Translations under genes and position numbers: made by a program | Shown: in pieces, positions 12,094 to 25,900 of the stretch | Layout of the letters: each line of letters begins with the position of its first letter | Numbering within the stretch: position 1 is the first letter of the stretch | DNA from: Atrichornis clamosus | Taxonomy: Eukaryota > Chordata > Aves > Passeriformes > Menuridae | Direction: 5' to 3' | DNA: 64,000 nucleotides | NCBI GenBank assembly: GCA_013400975.1 | Contig: WBMZ01000177.1 | Span: 1-64,000 of the forward strand | The notes under the pieces: model-generated | Told to the model about the DNA's origin: nothing | The model's input: only the letters and a program-made list of their open reading frames with translations | The model's database searches: none

Positions 12094-14333
12094 ATGCAAA
12101 TGTTGTCCAAGTATACCCTCTGTGGATTGTCTCCTCTGGAAAGGAGGAGGCTGGCCTGGCCTGTATTTTCTTGAAGGTTGTCTGCAGCAGAGGGGTAGTT
12201 TTGCTTGCTGTGGATACAGTTTTAGTGGGATGGTATCAGGGGCCTCACAAGGCTCATTGCACAGTTTGTTGGCATGAGCTTCAGCATATTATGCTCCTGC
12301 AATCTGCCTGTCTCTGAGCAGTCACTCCCCTGGCTGCTTTTTCAAGGCTTTGGATGTTTTTTGTACAGAAGAAAATACGCTGCTCTTTGTATTGTCAATT
12401 GCTCACAACTGTAGCATCATCATCCTTAGAAGGTTGGGGAAAAAAATGGAGAAAGAGGTAAAAACAGCTGTGTATCATTTAATGGAAAGGGTGATCAGAG
12501 GCTTTCTAACACCCTGCATTAGAGCACTATGTTCACAAGCTGTTGGAACATGACATCAAGTAGACAGCGCTGCTAGAGCCCCACACCCAGAAGAACCTCC
12601 TGAAATTCCTATTTGACATTTATTAAACCTCTAGTTTCCAGAAATTAGGTCTTCAGTTGTTAGCAGTAGTATGGCTGCAGAAGCATCAAAGCACACAGAT
12701 TACTGTAGAAGTAGTTGCTCTATCCAGTTGGATGGCTACAGCCTATTTTGCTCTTCCTTGTGGTTTTGCTTCTCTACCAACTCTCTTGGCAGGCAGCTGC
12801 TACAAAAGAAGTCGGGAAGTTGTCCAACAGAACAAAGACTTCTCCCTCCTAACCCTTTCTTGTTTGATTTGCCACAGAAGTGCTTTCCACCTGTGCTCCT
12901 TTTCTAAAAGACATTGTTTTTATTGTTGTCACATGTGGAAAAGCCTTGATAAATGGGTACATAATAGAAACAAATCCTTATAGCTTGGGACAGGAAGGAC
13001 TGTTCCATGGAACCAGTTTAACTGAGTCTTATCTTTCCAGGAGATAACTGTTTTAGCTTGAATTATGTTCAGTGCAGACATTCAAAATCCCCTCCTTGGC
13101 ACTCAATAGGTGCTTTGTTGCATACTAGGAGCTGGAAATGGGTTACTGCGTGGGGAGGAAAATGTGGCATAACATAGGATATTGCTGTTTACCGTGAAAT
13201 TCTCTTCTCCCTTTGAAGTACTTTGCCTTTACAGTGGTGCCTTTAGTTTCTGGGTGTAATGCTTCTGGTCAGCTGCTGTGATCAGAGGCCAGGTTGGAAT
13301 GGTGGTTACAGTAACCAGGCCTGTCCTGTGCCTGGGCAGACAGCCCCGTGTGTCCTCCTCCAGAACTCAAGTCATTGTACAGCCATTGCAGCTTCTCAGC
13401 TGGGACTTGCTTGACTTTAACCAGGAGAACAAGAGCTTCATAACTGCATCTTAACTCAAGTTGCACTAGAGATGTATAATCAAGCAATGAATTATTGCTG
13501 TTTGTACTGTCTGGATGGAAGGGTAGAGCTTGGGAGAGAAAGAAAAGCTAGGAAATAAAAGAAGCACCATGCCAGACATTTAAATCATCCAAAAGTCTTC
13601 TCACTGCAAGGTTAGGCCAAGCTTCATAGAGCCAAGTACAATTAAGAACTATAACGGTTACTAGGAGAAAGGCACTTTATGGAATCAGAGTTCAGATTTC
13701 TCTTACAGACAAGCTACTACCTTCTTTCCTAGCATATATAAAGTAGTTACTACAGTGTATCTTAGACCTAATGGTCATGTCTGTCACAGGAGCTTGCCTG
13801 TCCAGCTTCCTTAGAGGCAGAAGAAAGTTCCATCACCTTTTCAAGAGAAAGCAGTTTCCTGTACAGGTTACTCAGTAAAGCAGGGTTACGGTGATACTCC
13901 ATTTTAACAACTGTCAAAGTTAATGAGCAAAAAGCTGGGAGTAGTTGTGGCCCTCCTGGTCACAGATGAGGCAAAAGACAGGCATGCTTCACTCTGGGAG
14001 GTGGAAAGACAATGGTTTCTGGAATAGCAGAGCAAGAGCACTCTGTCCTAATGCAAGAAAGTCTAGGTACAAAGCATACACACTAACCCAAACTCTCACC
14101 CTAGCCATTATTTCTAAGATAGATGATGGTTTTTTCCCACCTCCCCAAAGCCAGTGGCATAGTGATTATGGGAGAAGACAATGTAAATGTCTTTCACAAG
14201 GGACTGCAATGTACTGACTTAACAGTGTGATCTGTCTGTCTAAAACAGAGGGTACTAAATGCCTGTGAACCAGGACTTTAGATCTTGGTTAATGCAACAT
14301 GCCATTCAAATGGGAATGTTTAATTGTGGTCAA

Positions 14334-14339
14334 AATAAA
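14334..14339 (+). terminator. Candidate poly(A) signal AATAAA for DENND11
   Basis: A canonical AATAAA is followed within 10-40 nt by a G/T-rich stretch (ggtgccttgggctgg, then ttaggttgtt), about 3.9 kb after the DENND11 stop. An alternative AATAAA at 13554-13559 has poorer downstream sequence. Assignment is inferred from position and context. Confidence 0.35.
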
Positions 14340-15150
14340 CAGGTGCCTTGGGCTGGTCCATCATTAGGTTGTTATCCTTCCTTTTTATTTACGTTACGGT
14401 ATTTTAAGCCCTTCTAGAACAGACTGTATGTTAGACAGGAAAAGTGTTTTCATGACTGGGATCTAGGATTCTACTCCTCCTTCCCGTCTTGGAGTTTGTA
14501 CAAAGTTTTTTGTGTTGCTGTCAGACAGAAAAATGAGAACTGAGTCCTTTCCTCAACACTGCAGGTAGTTGGTTCAGTCCCTACTTATTTTACATAGTGT
14601 TTCTCTCACACCTCCCCTCTGAATGTTGCAATTCAGAGGTCTAGAATCACCCCATACTGGTAGAACTCTGAACTGCAGAGGACGAAGAAAAATTACTTGA
14701 ATGGTATTTATACAAACTACTCAACTTATGCTGATATGAATATTTAAATACCAGCCTGTGTCTCAGATCCTTGGCACTTTAACATCAGAACAGCATGAAC
14801 AATACCAGTTCTGAAGGGATCTCTTGGTTACCCTCCAGCAAGGAATCACACTGCAGTGGGAGCCGTGTGTCTGATGCTATGGAAGAGAACCAGTGATTTT
14901 CCCTGTAAAATGGTACAGATGAACGAGGAGCTGGTTCTCACCATGCTGCCCCTTGCAGCAGGCTGGTTGTAGTTCTAACAGCTCTGATGTTTGCATCTTG
15001 CAGATGTGTGGTTGCTCCCATAGGCCTGTGGCTCTGTAGAGAAACTGCTTACTAAAAACATGGGTATTTTTTAATACAATTAAAGCTTACCTTTTCGAAA
15101 TGGCTGCTGCCTTGTCTTTCCTGCCACTGGAGAAAAAACACATTGCTGAT

Positions 15151-15156
15151 TTTATT
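15151..15156 (-). terminator. Candidate poly(A) signal AATAAA for AGK (distal)
   Basis: On the minus strand AATAAA is followed after about 10 nt by a GTGTTTTTT tract, a good downstream element. It lies about 1.7 kb after the AGK stop. If used, the short CR1 remnant at about 15431-15480 would lie inside the AGK 3' UTR. Confidence 0.3.
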
Positions 15157-15430
15157 ACAGAAACATCAACTTGAAGATAAACTCCATTGGTGAGAACTGC
15201 CCTTAACTCTGAAGGAGCCAGGGGCTGCAGCAAAATATTCCAGGTGTCTCTGTGGCAAGCAAAAAGAGCAGAGCACAGCCAATATGTTCCTTGGAGAGTG
15301 ACCCAGGGGTCCACTGGGCACTCTTAATTGCTGCAAACCAAAAGAAAGACAGCACAAACCCAGTCCTATCACCAGCATAACAATTCAAAAGAACTAGCAG
15401 GCTTCTACTCCCTTTGATCTTAGTCAAGAG

Positions 15431-15483
15431 TCATAGAATGGTTAGGGTTGGAAGGGACTTTAAAGATTACCTAGTTTAGATAA
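15431..15483 (-). mobile_element. CR1 LINE 3'-end remnant
   Basis: The sequence tcatagaatggttagggttg followed by gaagggactttaaagatta matches the reverse complement of the avian CR1 3' terminus. Similarity fades after about 50 bp. It is an old 5'-truncated insertion on the minus strand between the two genes. Confidence 0.75.
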
Positions 15484-16326
15484 TTAGTTTCTCCACAGTC
15501 TAGTCCAGGGAAGAAGAGCATTTAGCCTGGCTTCAGCATCATGCAGAAACCCAACCTGCTTCCCCTTTAGAGGCATTTTTCCTTTAAGACATCTCCAGCA
15601 GAGGATGCTGTTGGAGCACAGGCAGCCAAGATGCAGTCCTTAACAGAGCTGCTGGAAGTCAAATCATTAATCTCTGTATTTTAATTACAGCAGAGAGCCA
15701 AGCCATGAACTTAGACTAGATCACAGTGTAACACAGCGACTACAGACAATCACATTCGAAAAATAAGAATCATTTGTTTTTCTTCCAAAGCAAGGCAGAA
15801 TCATGTGAATTTCTAAGTTATAATAAGAAGGGCAACAGATAAGCTTGCCTAAGTCAGTAATACTTCCTTTCAGCAATTAAAGCAAAGCTACAAACAAAAG
15901 CTCAGAAAAGCAACAAAACTAATTATTGTACTGAGGCTCAAGGGGATGTAGGTTGTATGAGGAGTGGTGAGCACTGTTTACATTAGGGAAGAGCAATCAG
16001 ACACAATAAATAATAAAAGTTATTTGGATGTTCTTACTGGTGTTACAGTACTACAGGAATAAAAGGAATACTTACAAAAAAAGACTCAGCTTGTTAAAGA
16101 GTCTTTCCACATGTACTTCATACAGCTTTGGGTCAACGATGTTTTCCAATTTGCTTCTGTGTAATATACCTAAACTTGATCAAAGGACTATATTTCTACT
16201 ATATAATTACTTGAACTCTGTACTGTTGAATCTGGCAAGATGAAAAAAATTAACATAAATACCTTCTCCAGATACATACAGGGAATTTTTAAACTTGCTC
16301 TGAAGCTTTGTATCAAGAACCTTCAA

Positions 16327-16332
16327 TTTATT
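16327..16332 (-). terminator. Candidate poly(A) signal AATAAA for AGK (proximal)
   Basis: This is a minus-strand AATAAA about 500 nt after the AGK stop codon. The downstream element is weak. It could give a short 3' UTR isoform. Confidence 0.3.
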
Positions 16333-16833
16333 TTGTGACAGAGTAGATAACCAACCACCTGTCTTAACGTGGTAATTCCAAAGTTTCATAGAATTCCTTA
16401 GCATTACTCCCCCCCAAAAATTTTTTTCCGGTATCCCAGGTTTTGAGATTTATACATGGGTAAAGTAGACCTAAACTCTTAGAACATAACAACAAGTATA
16501 CTTTCATTTTACTTTAATATACAATTGCATTACAGCAGTAGCATCTGGCACACAGCACTCAGCCTGCAGTGCTGTAAATGGAACAATGACGGCTTCTTGG
16601 GGGAGGGGGAAAAAGGATGCCATCAAGTTAACATGTGTTTCTCAGAATTTTCATTTGCATTTTTAACCCCTTTGAGACCAGTCAAATCATCCACTTCCAA
16701 TGGAAGTACCTTGCACGTAAAAATAGCTAAAATGCTTATTAGTCTAGTGGGGTTAATCAAGTTAGTTAGGTCCCATGTGCCTTGAAGAGACCCTGGTAAA
16801 ACTGGTAAACACTGGCCCCTTTGCCATGAATTC

Positions 16834-16971
16834 TCATTGTACTGCTGCCTGCAGCATCTGCTCTCTCATTCTGGGATCACAGAAGAACCGGAGTTTCCGG
16901 GGTAAGAGCTTCACCTCCACGGGCATAGCTTCATACTCCTCATTATCAATGCCAAAGGATCCTGCAGTGCC
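16834..16971 (-). CDS. AGK: AGK exon 15 (last coding exon)
   Basis: It encodes [20 protein letters not shown] and [20 protein letters not shown], then QAAVQ and TGA (residues 376-420). The C-terminal lipid-kinase strand [11 protein letters not shown] is intact. The acceptor ctgcacccag has a weak pyrimidine tract. Confidence 0.95.
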   Translation of the reverse strand, partial: GTAGSFGIDNEEYEAMPVEVKLLPRKLRFFCDPRMREQMLQAAVQ

Positions 16972-19900
16972 CTGGGTGCAGATAACAGTTAAACATCAAA
17001 CATGTTATTTCAGCAAGGCTGTCATGCTGACACCTGATTTTACTAACAGAGTACAGCTGAACACTTAGCCATGTCTCAACCACCATGACCCCCTCCCTAT
17101 GCCTTCCAGCCCATTTGCTCTCCACAGCACAGGGAGAGCTATCCTTCACTGCACATAATGTATTAAGAGTCTGGTGCATAAGATGTTACCTCACTTAGTT
17201 ACTAATTAGTGATAATTAAATGCTAGGAAGCTTTAATGACCCACATTGTTTATACTGAAGGATTCTTTGCCATTGGAACGATAATTACGTGCACTTAGAT
17301 CTCGGCCTGCCAGTTGTGACATAAGCTAATCTGCAGAAATGCCTGTTAAGTAACTTCTATTAAATACATGCTACAAACCCTATTCAGTATTGTTTCACTA
17401 TATTGATCTGAAACATGAGATGCAAAGTAATTTACTGGCCAGGAATTACTCAGCAGAATTTTCTGAAGTATTTTCTTTAACACTGATAAAGTCACCAGTG
17501 ATTAAAAGCATTCATCAAAATTGCAGACTGGCTTTACGTAAAAACAACTTCAGTGACTGCTTTGCATGCACTTGACCCGTGGGAGGGCTGTTGTTATGTG
17601 GATACTCAAACTAACTCCCAGTGAACTTGAACACCAGAACAGCACAAATCAGAGAAACTAGTACAAGTTCTGGCAATCAGAGGTACAGCAAAGCTGCCCA
17701 CCTTGATCAACCTAAGCTGGTGAGACTCATCTGAGCTGCCTCCAGTTCCTTCACAGGAGCTAGGTCATGAAATTGAACAGCACTGCTCTGTACCATGCAC
17801 ACGTGTTCTGAAGATCTTAGCATATGAACAGCTCATTTTATACCACAACCCTTACTTATGGCCTAGCTGTACTTAGCCCAGCACTCCATAGCATTCTTTC
17901 AGAATCACACAACTGCCATGATCTGAATTCAATGCAAGTATTAGAATGCTGGCTAATCAGGACATCATAATTCATGATTTTTACTTGGTAGCGACGGACT
18001 TTTTCACCTTTCAACACATTCTGTTAATATGGAATTATTTTACCAAATGATAGATCACTAGAAGACAGAAATTACCTATGAGATTGATTTCATGTCCTTG
18101 CAAAAACAAGAAACTGTCCTCCCAGGGCCACAATAACTGCTCAGAGGCAGGAAAAGACAAATCTAAATTACATAGGCAGGCACAGTTTTGTCTTCTTTCT
18201 GAGCCTTATAATTTCAAAGTTTTGAGACACTTCCTTATACTGATCTAAGCCCCCCTGTCCTGTCTTACCCTCCTTTGTCTCCGTAAAGCTTCTAATATTT
18301 ATCTTCTTCTCTACAGCACAATGCCTTCTAGGGCAAAATGTACAGGTCTTCAACGCTAAGGAGAAGAAGATGTGCACATCACAGAAGCACAGGATGGGTA
18401 CGCTGAAGGGACCACAGTGGATCATCTCATCCAGCCTCCCCGCTCAAGCAGGGTCATCCCAGAGCACGGGGCACAGGATTGTGTCCAGATGGTTCTTGAG
18501 TATCCCCAGGGAGGGAGACTCCACAACCTCTCTGGGCACTCTGTTCCAACGCCCGCGCAGTACAGAAGTTGTTCCTCACGTTCAGGTGGAACTTCCTGTG
18601 CGCATGCAAGACACTCAAGTACGAGACCCTTTAACCACCACTGTCTTCATAAAAGATCTGCTGCTATTTACTGGCAGAACAAAGCTCCTCCTCAGGATTA
18701 CAGACCACTTGGGGAACTGCAGTGTGTCTGTCCTGGCAAGGGACTCATTTGTTGCACTGTGGAACTGAGTGTCTCACTTGCAGTGTAATCAATCTCCCAG
18801 ATTTAGAGTAGGGATTTCTTAAAGTGCAGCATCAACAGGTACAAGGACACAAAGTGAACGAGTTTTTCAGCTCTCTCAGCTTCTCACCTCTGGAAGTTGC
18901 AAGATGCACCTGCTGGCTTGGATGCACTGGCTGCCCTCAGGGCATGTATGTGGATCACGCATCTTTTCACTTCTGTCCAAACCAAAAGAGAGGTAAGGTA
19001 AGGACGTGTTTCTCTCAGGAACAGCCTTCTTCAGGGATGACATTTCATTGTGGGCTGGTCAATCACTATGCATTTGATAAACTTAGAGGTTTTATACATA
19101 CATACATATATACATACACACAAATATTTGTGGGTTTAACTGAAAAAGGTGGAGACCTTCCCTGTTCTGCAGTCAGTACATATCAGTATGCACTGACAGC
19201 CTCCAACCAGCTTCTGCTGAGGCTCACTGAACATATTTGAACACACAATTTTGCACATTTGAACATGGAGCAGTTTTGTGCTCCTCACTTCCATGCTGAA
19301 CTGTACACTTCCCGCAGTGGCTATCACCTCCTCACATCCCATGCACCTAAACTTACCAGCAACCTCAACAACCCTAATCCAAAGAAAGACAGAATTATAG
19401 TTATATTGAACCACTAAATTACCATCTAAAACCACACAAAACCTCCACGTTTTTCACATCAACACCAGTCAGCATGACATTTCTTACTGGCTGTTTTTGT
19501 TATCATTCTTGTGAAGAAATCCCCATCATTTTACCTATTCCAAATAACGTACCCAGTTTTGTCAGTTTATCTCTTCTGGTGCCTGTGAGATTCTTATTTA
19601 TGTACTGTACTTAGGTAAGTGCTGCTTTCTTTCCTGCTTCTGCTGACGTCAAAATGGGAGCACATAGAAGGCAGTTTCCCGTCTTGGAAAGCTCGTGGTG
19701 CAATTGTCACACGGTCTTTTCCAAGTGTTAGGCTGCTGTCCTGTCACTGGATCCAGTGTTACAGAACACCATGTGGTGACTCCTTTTCCCCACGTGTGCT
19801 GCTGCAGGGTGAGCACAAGCTCTGGGCTGTGCCGTCCTTCCTGTGGCCTCCTGACTGACAGCACACATAACCTTTTGACTGACCACTGCACCCCAGGCAG

Positions 19901-22900
19901 TAACCTCTCAGCTTGGGCCCCTCTCCAGACAGACAGCAGCACACAAATAGCAAAGAGAACAGCAGAGGGTTACAGTATTAACACACTACAACTCTCAGGC
20001 ATGGCAGAATTATCACAGATATTCCTCTAACAGGCAGTGCCTGCTGTTCCCAAATTTGCATCTATTCTTCTTTCATACGAGTCTACAGAATGTATTTGAA
20101 TATTGCCTGGGAAAAGAACTCACAAAAACATGTCAGAATCTCCCTATACAACAAGTCTTCTATGCCCCAAGGAATGCAAGTACCTCTTAAAGTCACAGAT
20201 ACCCCAGAGAAGGAACATAAGAAAGGATTGAAGCAGGAGACGATAATCAAAGTTAATAAAGCTAAGGAAAGGTCAGGGAAGGACAGAAGCAATATTAACT
20301 GTGGAAAGTTTGGTTTAATCAAATATGTATACACTAAAAGATTGATGAGTGACTGTGAGGGAATTGAACGTCCTCCAGCAGTATAAATTATAAATCATTG
20401 ATGGCATGCAATACTCTCAGTTTATATAGTGCTGTACAAACAAGCAGCAAGATTCCCCACTTAAAGTTTAACCTGCTTGGAGTTTAACATACAAGGTCCT
20501 AGATATGGCTGAGCAAGCAGATTTTTTTTTTGGTTAATGAAGGCACATCAAGCTCTCTACAGATATAATTATGGGGTCAAGGTAAGCTCAAAGAGTCAAG
20601 ACATGGAACTAAAGATCAGTCAAAGGAGAACACTGGTAGAAGACGCAACTCCACCTGCAGTGATTGTCCGTCTAGTGGCCAGTACAAAACAATCAGGATT
20701 AATTTCCATTAGACTCTGCTCCTTACTCGAAACAAGACCATGTGACACAAGCAATGTGAAGCAGGAACAAGACTGAAAGTCTAACAGCAAGTTTCCATTG
20801 ATTGTTGCATCCTGCTCTATAGGCTGAATCACAAAAATACAGGCAGAGAGAGAACCGCAACACCCACTGCACGTAACACACAATTATAACCCAGCTTTCA
20901 TGTCCAGAGGCTGCCAATGTCAAACAATTCAGAGTAAGACCTCTAACAAAAACCAGTTTTCTGCACTATAGCTGGTAACTGTACTCAGGCCCTGGAGTGA
21001 CAGCTCTCCATACTTTCACATAATCTAAGCTGGCTACCAGGATGTGGATTTCCATCCCTGCTCTCCTTCCCTGCAGCACTTCTTAGTAAGTGCTCCATTG
21101 TCACCAACTCTTCTTTCCCTACCTTATTTTAAACAGCAGTTCTGTGGCTGCTGCAGATGCTCTTGTTCACACAGATCTGATCCACAGCCAGAGGGCACTT
21201 TTATACACCTGGGATGACCTCCTCCTTTCTTTGGAATACAACAGCAGTTGCCCTACAGCACACTCTGATGCACCCCCACACACTGCCTGAGCCTGCATGG
21301 TAGTTTCCTGCTGGATGTGTGGCTTTCTCTGTGTGACCCATCAGTTCTCATCAGCTCATGTTAGTGTCCTCTGCAATATAAAAACCCCTTGATATCTGCA
21401 CAGATAAAGTATTTCCCCTAAGAGCCTTTTCAACCCCCCAATTCTGTTTTTTAAACTATGCTTTAAAAAAGAAGAAAAAAGAAAGAGTTTCTTCACACAT
21501 TTCCAAAGACAAACCCTGTTGGTGTTAGGCAATGGGGAACCTCTGATAATGGGCTTGACTCAAATCTAGCTGCCAAAGGCACTGTGAGATCTCTGAACAC
21601 CCTGATTCTGCCTTGAAAAAACAGGGCACATTTTTTCTCTGACTCCTCTCTGTACAACTAACCAGTTCCTCCTGCTGCTCCCCCACCCCATACACCCCTC
21701 TTTCTATTTCTTTGTTACCTATAGACTTTTGGACGTTATTTAATCAAAAGAGTTTGTTTCTCTGAACTTTGCTTGAACAGCTCAAAGCTTTCAGTGTTGC
21801 CTCTAATTAGCTCTTAACAGCAGGGCAATGTTAATGCTCATAAGAAGTTTTTTCTGCATGACGCTATAACTGCAGTCAGAAAATATCCCATACTACTGCA
21901 TGAAGCACGTCCAGTCAACATGGGAGATATTATTTACAGGGGGAATACACTTGAATATATCTTTCTCAAATCACACAAATTCATCTACATTTTTTCCACT
22001 AGCAAAGTGTTCAAGAACCCAGAATACCATTTCCTTTGTCTCTCTCCTTTAGAAGACCAGATTCCTCTTGCTTCTAACAAGAAAACCATCTCCTTCTTTT
22101 CTTCTATAGCCTTCAAAGCCAAGAAATCAGACCCAAGCAACCTATGGTCTACACGCCCATGCAGTTTAAAAGCAGTTACAGGTGGTAAGCTGCATATGCG
22201 TACATCAGAAGATTCTATTCCCACTGAGGCTTACGGGATGTTCAAGTAATGGGCCTGCAGCTGCCATTACTATCATAAACAAGGTATCTTGTAAGAATTA
22301 TTGGGGTGATGACAAGCAGGTAAAACTGTCCTGAAATCCTCCCATTGATTTCACTAGAGGGAGCTCTAAGACTTAGAAAACAGCAAATAAGAAGATATGC
22401 AGACGAGCTCCCCTGGATTTATCAGGAAAATCTGTTGCTGGTGAAAACTGCACTGAAGACACAATGTATTTGTGAGTGGGACTGTATGAAGGAGCTGGAA
22501 AGGGCAGCTCTGATTTGCATCTGCTGAGAGCAGGAGGAACAAGACACTACAAAACAACATCATAAGCACAAACGAAGCAATACACATTCACTTTTTCTCT
22601 ACCGGCAGCCTTCTTACGCCATGTACAAGCAGGACCAACACATTTGTTTAAAGTCCCTGTTTAAATTCACATCTTCCAGAAGTTCTTCCAGTTCAGATCT
22701 AATTTCTCACAAGAGTTACTGAGTCAAGTAAGCTCTTCCCTTAGAAGCAGGGCCTGTCTAATCACAGTCCAAGAATTCCAGGTATCACTAATATAAACAT
22801 ACCAGCTCTGTGACCCACCTCTCAATCCACTGAGCAGCTAGGGCTAAAAGATTCTGGGGATAAGTCTGCATGGCTGTCTGTAAAACTCAGTTATGACAGT

Positions 22901-25900
22901 AATATCCAAGTAGTACTGACTTACAGCAAAAGGGGAAAAGATGAAAGGTATGGCAAACTCAGAAGCAAGGCAGAACTCCAGGTTCTGAATACTGACACTC
23001 CAGGTTCTGGAGTTCTGCCTTGCTTACAGAAATTGAGAATATTTAAGAATTTTAAAGCACAAAATTATTAATCCCCATGAAGCATTACTAACTGGTGTCC
23101 TTTGCAGTCCTCTGCTTCTGAATTTTGCAGCACAAGATGAGAGAAAACCAGCACACTTTTCAGGGATTCTGTCACCTTTTTACAGTCATCCCATACTCAC
23201 CCTCTGTGAACAAACTGCCCTTTGCTGACACTGTCTGCTTCAATGCAAATGTCCATGAAGTCCTCAGTGCGCTGTGCAAAAAAGGATTCAGAAATCAAGC
23301 AGTTAACATCTGAAAATGCCACACCCATGATACTGCAATATTCACACAATGCCCAGTCCTTTGTCCCGCAAATGGAGGCAGAAGATGCGTTTCTGCATTT
23401 CATGCTTTTTTCAAATCTCAACTTGATATTTGAATTATAAATTATAGACAGTATTTTCCCATTAATGAATATTCAATAAGTACTACAAGAAGCAAAATAA
23501 TGAGTCACACATTTGGCTTCTTGTTGCATTTAAAGACAATAACAGAACCCTTATGTTTACTAATTTAATTTCTATTCAATGGGTCTTTCATGAATTTAAG
23601 CAATAGTACAATGATACAACATTTGGCCACCAAACACTACAGTAGGAGAATTTTAAACAATACAAATTGGAAATCAAAGTGTCCTCGATAACAATCCTTT
23701 AAACTCCTTACTTAGCTTGTTTCCTATTTACAGCCTGCCCTCAAACTGAGTATACAATAAAGCTTTTTCCGGGAAAGCAACTCTGATTAAGATGCAATTT
23801 TTTAGGTTTTTTTTAATATTAATATTTCCGTCCTGGCAAAAATCCTAGTGCAGATGCAATCAAAGTGACAAAAGTAAAAATAAATGCATCTATTAGTGTA
23901 ACTTGGTTTATTTCCTTGCTGTTCTGCAGAGGTAGATCTTGGCACTGCCTGAGCTGCATCTGTATGGCTTTATCAGCTTCTCTTCAATGGGGCAGCCTAG
24001 GCATGAGCATGAGGTGAGACACAGAGAGAGGAGTGGCTGACAGTAGTCAGTAGATATGGCCTGATATCAATTCAAGAGAGCTGCTGTTCAGCTTTGATGG
24101 CTGCAGGGACAATGGTTTCAAGAGCAGGAGTTAAAAACAGTTATAAGGGGTCCATACTTGTAGAAAAATAATATGCAGAATCAAGATACTTCCAGCTCTA
24201 GAAATAGAGAAGTACAGCTGGTCTAACATGAACTTATCTATTCTCCTAGGCTATGCAAGAGACCTGAGAACCCAGTATCACTTCTTTTTTTTCAAAACCA
24301 ATATTGAAGTGCATCTTGAACGCATAAAGGAGACCAAACAAACAAGCAAAAACAACAAAACAACACAAAGGACATCAGAGCTAGTTTGTGGCAATCTGAT
24401 ACTTTTTCAGTTCTTGGTAGGTCACTTTTTACTTTATGTCACTGACTCCAAACCAGTTCAGCAACCAAAACTCTTGTGCTCAAGTGCCAGGTAGAAACCA
24501 TTTTAAAAAATACCCAATTACTAGCCTCTGTCTAGCATCTACTAATTACTAGGACACTGAGAGTGCAAATAATAGATGATCGATGAAGAAGAAACTAAAG
24601 TTCATGCAATAGATTTAAAGGAGAAAACAGGAGAAAATTTAAAAACTGTATTGGCCTGCTGGGGTTTTTTTTTTGTCCAATCCTACAAGATAAAGCATGA
24701 ATATAACTCAAATGTTCATGTTCTTAAAGATCCTGAATTCTGAGCAAGAAATAAGTTGCAGTAAGTCCAGCATCTCCTGCTAACCTGGATATACTGGCAA
24801 TGGTTTCCAGCAGCCATGAGGAAGACATGAAGGGAAGCTCACAAGTATGGAATGACTCTGTTAGCATTTTCCAGTAAAATTAAAGACTGACATCTATCCA
24901 AATAGCTTTCACAGAAGTAAAATTGCACCAAAACACTGGCATAAGCCAAAGACAGGTTTTAAAACAATGAATGAATAGCTGAGAAGGTTATGACAGGAAT
25001 AGTTCCTTTGCTGTCTTGGTTCTACTCTTCCACAACCACCTGCATCTCCTTTCCTTCAAATCTGTGTGGCCCCTATCCTTTCCCTAGTCCCAATTCTTTT
25101 TAACTCTGTTCTACAAGTCAAAAAAAGAGAAGAAAAGCCAAAATTCCAGCCAGACATTCAGGCTCAGCTTCCTTCTAACACCAGCTGATAAAACAGAATT
25201 ACTTTCACATAGGTGAAAAAGGAAAGGAATGCCTATTTGGTGCTTTTTTAATTCGTGGGCAATCCTAAAACTTCTGTTTGGCTAGTGAAACCTCGTACAA
25301 ATTCTTTCTCATCCCAATGCATCCCAGCTTTACATCAGTCTCCAGTACTTTTACACTGGCTCTGAAACTTGCCAATTCCTGGATTCAATCATAGGCCTCT
25401 TCTTGCATGAGGTAGTAAGTTTTATTTATATAGACACAAGAATGAGAGTCTAGCAAGAAAGGAAAACTCTGTGGGCAGGCAGCATTTGGAATCCAGTTCT
25501 GTTATGGTCTTACCATTAGATCAAGCCGCCTGTTCCGAGTAGCAATGGAGAGCTCAATGGTGGATAGCTTCAGTTCTTCCCAGTTCTCTGGGGTTACCTC
25601 CTGGGGGAATTCTGCATATCAAGAAGAGAAGATATCAATCATTAAGTGGAATTTAATTACACAGATCATTATGAAACAAGAAACATCAATGCCAGACACA
25701 AAAGTCAGTATGAGCCATTGTGGCCACTAGTTTTTTCTCTTTAAAATGACAAAATCTTAGGAAAGGGAGCTTGGGAGTACTGAAGAAAAGAAAAAAAGTA
25801 CCATCAGCATTTACTGTCAAGCACAGTACATGACAGCCCTGTGAGTCCTTATGCCCAGGGATGAACAGATCTCCTGGGCTAGTCACAGAAAAGATTGGAA

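Larger units (their letters stand above)
10468..16833. other. Tail-to-tail gap between DENND11 and AGK: probable 3' UTRs of both genes
   Basis: No open frame here looks like a protein gene. DENND11 transcripts enter from the left and AGK transcripts from the right. Candidate poly(A) signals occur on both strands and are listed separately. The stretch also holds an E-box palindrome around 12051-12074 and a short CR1 remnant near 15431. The extent of each UTR cannot be fixed without transcripts. Confidence 0.6.
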
